Origin: Adiantum capillus-veneris
Lineage: Eukaryota; Streptophyta; Polypodiopsida; Polypodiales; Pteridaceae
Direction: 5' to 3'
NCBI GenBank assembly: GCA_014529385.2
Contig: CM043959.1
Location: forward strand, 58,568,753-58,632,752
Length of the DNA stretch: 64,000 nucleotides
The notes below the pieces were generated by a model. That model was not told the origin of the DNA, ran no database searches, and worked only from the letters and a program-made list of their open reading frames with translations. The position numbers and the translations under genes are program-made. This document shows positions 59,612 through 64,000 of this stretch, piece after piece (within the stretch, counting starts at the first letter, position 1; each line of letters starts with the position of its first letter).

Positions 59612-59830
59612 TTAGCGACGGAAATACATTGGGTTTTTATAACCCCCGGCGTCGCTAAAACCGTCGCTACAAGCGTCGCTACGAGAGCGTCGCTATAGAT
59701 GTCGCTATAGGCGTCGCTATATGCGTCGCTATATAGCGACGCCTATAGCGACGTTTACATAGAAGACTATAGCGACGCTCATAGCGACGCTACAGAGCCA
59801 TAAATAGCGACGCTTATAGCGACGCCCGAG
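59612..59830. promoter_or_regulatory. CACTA subterminal repeat array
   Basis: The 9-mer core TAGCGACG(C) occurs seven times in forward orientation and CGTCGCTA six times in reverse (plus one TGTCGCTA variant) in about 215 bp. Reverse copies cluster first and forward copies later, meeting at CGTCGCTATATAGCGACG near 59,727-59,744, which is a perfect palindrome. In En/Spm-type elements such arrays are binding sites for the element's TNPA-like protein. Confidence 0.9.
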
Positions 59831-60190
59831 AGAATTTTTTTTTGGTGGCAGGGCATTGAATGCCCTGCCACCCATCAACCATATTGTACTTGATTCACTT
59901 TTTAAAAAAAGTGCAAAGGTAGATAATAGACCCAAAATAGTCACCCACAAGATGCATTGTTTGCAAAATTGACAATTGTACACATCATAGGCAAAATGAA
60001 TTGATTCGCAAATGTAATAATGACAATTGTACAACATCATAGGCATAAAGAATTGATTGGCAAAAGGAACTGCGGTGACAAATGTAATAATATACATGGT
60101 TCAAAAAGACGTATAAAATCCGTCTCATGATACATAAGCTATGAGAAACCCTAAATTAATGCTATCTAGCTACGGCTAAACTGACGTTGT

Positions 60191-61504
60191 CTAGTCAGAC
60201 GTCTCATCACGACCAAGCGGCGTATCTGTCGAATTCTGCAAAAAAAGACAATAAGACAGCTTTCAGTAAGTATAAACATATAACGACATTTATAAAACAA
60301 TACAAAAAATAAAAAAGAGTAAACCCTAATACTAACCATGCCGCCGCGAGAACTGAGAATGTCCATCAGGGCGTTTAAGCCCTTCCTGCCTGCGTACTCG
60401 TGCTCGTACGGTGTGGGATCACGTCCTCTCATCGACCACTGTCAAAACATACAAAGATTTCATTATGTTAGAACTAAAAAACTCATAAACCCTAAACTAT
60501 CGAACATGCATAAAGAGCAATGTGAAAACACTTACAAAATCGGCCTCAAATGATGCCCATCCACCACTCCCCAAGTGGTGCGAGCTCCCTGCCTCTACTC
60601 GCGCTCTGGCTGCATCCTTTTGTTGCTTCCACTTGTCGGGATTCTCGCGCGCTGCTTTCTTTGCATTCTTCCAATCTTCTTTGGCCAGCCAATCTGGCCT
60701 GTTCCACCCATTCTTAATTGCTTTTTGCACTTCGGAACGCTTGTGTTTGCAGTATTTGCGCATTCGAATCTTCATCAGGTCTTCATTGAAGCGCTGATCC
60801 CGTGTTGGAACGGGAAACTCATCATGAAGTATGCTGATGACTCTGTTTTTTAAATCACTTGGTACTTCACTCCATTTGTTTAGTATGTAGTGTCTAAACA
60901 GCTGAGAGCAAAGACCACGCATGCGCGAGATCACCTTCTTGCTGTCATCATCCAAGATGATGCCGCCGCTGATGTCGACGGAGTAAGGCAAGCCCTCTGG
61001 CCGGTGACGCGTGAACCTGGGTGTCCCGGCAGGGGTCTCTAGCGGCGTGTCGATGGGGGTACGGACGTCAGGTGTCTCCACCGGCGTCTGGGCCCCGAAG
61101 CGAGGAGTGTCGAGTGGGGTGGCTCCTGGCGGAGTAGGTAGAGGTGTGTAGCTTCTAGGAACAGCGAGCCGTGCAAAACCTGGCGTAGATGGTGATGCTG
61201 TGGCTGGTGTGGGGGCGGGTAAAGAAGGGGAGGGTAAAGAGCCTCGTCGAACACGAGGCGGTGTGGAGGCATCGGTGGCGGAATCCCCACAACAACCGTC
61301 ACCGCCACCACTAGAGCGCCGGTGTCTAGACGAGTGTGAAGCTCGTCTCGTCGACGCCGAAGCTTTGGAGCGCGCCGAATGCTCCGAAAGAGAGGGAGAT
61401 GCGGATGGAGTAGGAACGCGCGATGATGCGCCAGAGCGATGACGCTCCACGTACCACTGTCTCTGCTGCAGTGACAAAGAAGAAAGAAACTCCTCATCAT
61501 CCAT
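60191..61504 (-). CDS. CACTA second gene, Transposase_24-type protein (TNPA-like), three exons
   Basis: Minus-strand exons are 61,504-60,536, 60,438-60,337 and 60,235-60,191, joined by GT-AG introns (GTAAGTG...ACAG and GTTAGT...GCAG), all in phase 0, giving 371 residues with no internal stop. The start MDDEEFLSSLSLQQRQWYV lies just after a splice-acceptor-like TTTAATGCAG, so an upstream non-coding exon is likely. Residues 30-210 are Ser/Pro/Thr-rich with repeated TP words. The rest matches the plant Transposase_24 region (LFRHYILNKWSEVPSDLKNR, RKYCKHKRSEVQKAIKNGW, ARENPDKWKQQKD, then RDPTPYEHEYAGRKGLNAL in exon 2). Its presumed role is binding the subterminal repeats. Exon ends are predicted from consensus sites and conserved continuity. 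Confidence 0.85.
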
Positions 61505-61776
61505 ACCTGCATTAAACACACGAATATTTAAACTTAATATTGAATGAATAGAGTAGACAATGACGCAAAGACCATTAAATACAATGACGTAATGACGCAT
61601 ATAAATACAATGACGCAATGAATCGAGTGATAGAAGAGGCAAGTCGAAAACTCAGAATTTTCAATCAAAAGATGTGAGCGCGAGTAGAAAAGAGCGTTAT
61701 ACACCATGGAAGGTACTTAGAGAGCCAGAGCTTTTACAACACGGAGCAAAATTGTTCAAATACAATATTTGTGGCT

Positions 61777-64000
61777 TTAAGAGATCTCTCTCTCATCCTC
61801 GCATAACTCAGCATAACTTCCTATATCTATATAGAGCTCTCCGTTTAAACACATATCCTCTATTTCATTTTGTAGCTCCTCTGCATGCACCCCATATAGA
61901 GTAGTAGCATCTTGATGCTCGTCTGGCACCACCGCAGCGGCTTCTGATTGAGCATCTTCTCTGATCTCCTCCATTGATGTCGTTGTGATTGGCACATGGT
62001 AGCCTTCATACGTCCTTGCACTACGAGGGGCTACCTCTATGACGTACCACCAGTTTGATGTAGACTTTGTAGGATGAAATATTACCTGCCAGAGCCACAT
62101 AACTTACATGAGAGCTTTCAAGCACATAACTTGTAAAAGGGGGATGTTAACTATTTACATACTTACTTGTTCACAATGCTCGGGTAGTACGAAAGTGTCT
62201 CTTAGGTCAGTCCATTTCTTAGTAGAATCCACCTCAAGAAAACCAGACTCTCCTCTACGCACAGTAGCGTTGCGACCCTCCATGATTATCTTGAACCATT
62301 GTACGTCGAACAAGTCGACAAAAAATCCTCTGTAATCGATCCTCAAAATCTCTTGCAGCGTGCCGAAGTAAGTGAGTTCCGCCACCACAGGATCTGCATC
62401 AGAGGAACGTCGTCGACTAGACTGTTCAAATTTTGCCATGATTCCACAATCTTGAGTAAAACGCTTTTTGTCGATTCGTTCCACCCTAAAATGTCGACCT
62501 TTACACCATGCTGCTGTGTATGACTTATACTACAACGAACAAAGATTATGAGTGGCCGTTCAAACGTTTATAAATAAAGTCACTTGCTAGTCATACATTG
62601 CAAACTTACCTTGGTCGCGCAACCCCGAGAGTACTACCACTCTTCTTTATTCACTTCGTCACCGCATTGTTGTGCGCTTTTCAATTGGTTGTGCAACCAT
62701 CTTAAGCTCATGAAGGTTGGTAGGCTCTCCAGAACCGCTGGATAGTGCATCGGTGGTCGTCTTCCCCGTCTCGATTCGTGCCCTTTGTCGCTCTTGCTTT
62801 GCATCCTCATATTGTGAAATCCACCTTTGCATCACTGGATTGTGAAGCATGCAAAATCGGTTGATTTTAGCCTCTAGATCTTCCGTCATCTTCTTCTCAA
62901 CACCGAGATTGCACATGACAATCCCAGATATGAACTCATCATCTATGGTTCGCCATAGCGTGTCCCGGGATTTATCAAATCCGTCTAGCCACTCTCCAAT
63001 GTACACTAGGGACTCTGATACCAACCAACCTTCTGCCATGCTACCCTCCGGACATGCCTTTTGACGCACATATCCCTTAAGCGTTTTCATGAAACGCTCT
63101 AAGAAGAACATCCATCTGGAATGAACTGTGCCAGCTATTTCCACCTCATCAACTATGTGAACAAGAAGATGCACCTGAATGGTTAGCATTGTAGTAGGAA
63201 AATGTTTCTCAAACATGCACACAAGCTCCGCAGCATTTAGTTTGGCGAATGGTATGGAGTCTACGTTGATCTCCTTTTGTGAGATCCATTGCACCAGCTT
63301 TGCAAGTTTGTAGATTGTGTTACGGATGTCGAGAGACAAACATCCCTCAATGGCAACCGGTAAAATAAACTGTAAAGTATGTGCAGCAATGATATTAAAG
63401 TCCACATTTTATGCAATGATATTAAAGTCCACTATGAACGTACCTGACACATTTTATGCCAATCGTGTGACTTCAAACCGGTAAGCTTTCCTTCTTTAGT
63501 AAAACACGTTCGGAGCGAGTGCATTACGCCAGTGGGGGTCCGCAAAGATCGAATGGTCTCTTTTACTTTGCGTTCTTGGGCTCCTGTGAAAATCCATGGT
63601 GCTTTAGGGAGTTTTATCGATCCATCAGACGCTGTTTGCGGCCAATATTGCTCCATACGATCCACATTTCTAAGGTCAACTCTGGCTCCCAAAGTATCTT
63701 TCTTGCCGGTCAAATGGTCCCATAGTAGATTACCCACATTCTTGAATATGTGCATTGGATCGAGCAAGTGATTGATCATGAGTCGGGGCCAGTATGGTAA
63801 CTCGTACCATAGAGATAGTCTCTTCATCCCTGGAGGCAATCCGTGATCGCACATCTCCTTCTGCTCTAACCATGCTTGTGCAGACATCCTTGGTGGCTCT
63901 CTTCCCAAAAAGCCGTCGCGTAACACATGCTTCTTTGGAAGATACGCTTGATGACCTTCGTAGATTTTCTTCTTCAGTGAGGGTGCCCTACGTGCATTCA
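61777..64000 (-). pseudogene. CACTA transposase, TNPD-type (Transposase_21 / DUF4218 / DUF4216), partial and damaged
   Basis: Exons on the minus strand: 64,000-63,444 (open to the window edge), 63,369-62,610, 62,529-62,167 and 62,085-61,777, with GT-AG introns of 74, 80 and 81 bp. Exon 1 has the Transposase_21 block YELPYWPRLMINHLLDPMHI and GLKSHDWHKMCQ. The join reads CQ-FILPVAIEGCLS into DUF4218 (HLLVHIVDEVEIAGTVHSRW, ERFMKTLKGYVRQKACPEG). Exon 3 is DUF4216 (YFGTLQEILRIDYRGFFVDL). Exon 4 continues EQ-VIFHPTKSTSNWWYVIEV to a stop. In the last 50 bp of exon 2 the frame is broken: TGA at 62,659 in the main frame, and a TAG at 62,634 in the frame that meets the strong CAAG/GTAAGT donor. Unless an unusual splice bypasses it, full-length transposase cannot be made. 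Confidence 0.85.

Larger units (their letters stand above)
59579..64000 (-). mobile_element. CACTA (En/Spm) transposon, left part
   Basis: The element begins CACTACAAGAGG, the CACTA terminal signature, preceded by CAC at 59,576-59,578 as the likely 3-bp target duplication. Subterminal repeats follow, then two genes on the minus strand: a Transposase_24-type ORF and a TNPD-type transposase that runs off the window edge. The right terminus is not in the window, so total length is unknown. Coding quality is far better than in the neighbouring retroelements, which points to a younger insertion. Confidence 0.93.

Noticed and set aside
60522-60853. Plus-strand ORFs over the CACTA second gene
   Set aside because: They are shadows of the conserved Transposase_24 coding exon on the minus strand.

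Overview
This window looks like repeat-dense nuclear DNA from a vascular plant. It holds Ty1/copia, Ty3/gypsy and LINE remnants, a CACTA (En/Spm) DNA transposon, a Mutator-type MITE, a Cassandra-like element with 5S rRNA sequence in its LTRs, and many long (GA)n and (GT)n microsatellites. No species can be named from the sequence. The very long dinucleotide repeats and mixed old elements would fit a fern or other large-genome plant, but that is inference. I found no intact ordinary host gene, tRNA gene or functional rRNA gene.

Layout. 1-11 kb: AT-rich, mostly unassigned DNA with an inverted repeat (about 1.2 and 3.2-3.7 kb), an 80-bp tandem repeat and a 485-bp Mutator-like MITE with a 9-bp target duplication. 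11-14 kb: a Cassandra-like element, then a gypsy LTR and an RT fragment. 14.7-20 kb: a decayed minus-strand coding sequence of unknown family, split by a complete but internally deleted copia element (15,308-18,672) with a perfect 5-bp target duplication. 20-24 kb: gypsy gag-protease and its 5' LTR, minus strand. 23.9-28 kb: LINE 3' fragment, then copia pol, minus strand. 30-36 kb: tandem repeats, gypsy gag-protease carrying a 224-bp MITE, two copia fragments, and the end of a gypsy LTR. 37.9-41 kb: microsatellites and a complex satellite. 42.2-43.3 kb: a decayed 309-codon ORF split by a second MITE of the same family. 45-52 kb: gypsy 3' LTR and degraded pol on the minus strand. 52-54.4 kb: another gypsy LTR (plus strand), then diverged tandem units of about 285 bp. 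54.4-59.6 kb: a gypsy-like element lacking pol, arranged LTR-internal-LTR-internal. 59,579 to the window end: the left part of a CACTA element with its terminus, subterminal repeats, an apparently intact three-exon second gene (Transposase_24 type) and most of a multi-exon TNPD-type transposase.

How it fits together. The window is a set of nested and truncated insertions. Order can be read in several places: copia into the decayed gene, MITEs into gypsy gag and into the 42-kb ORF, and CACTA into an LTR whose duplicate preserves the uninterrupted site. Nearly every retroelement reading frame has stops or lost catalytic residues. The CACTA second gene and the short copia gag are the best preserved coding sequences.
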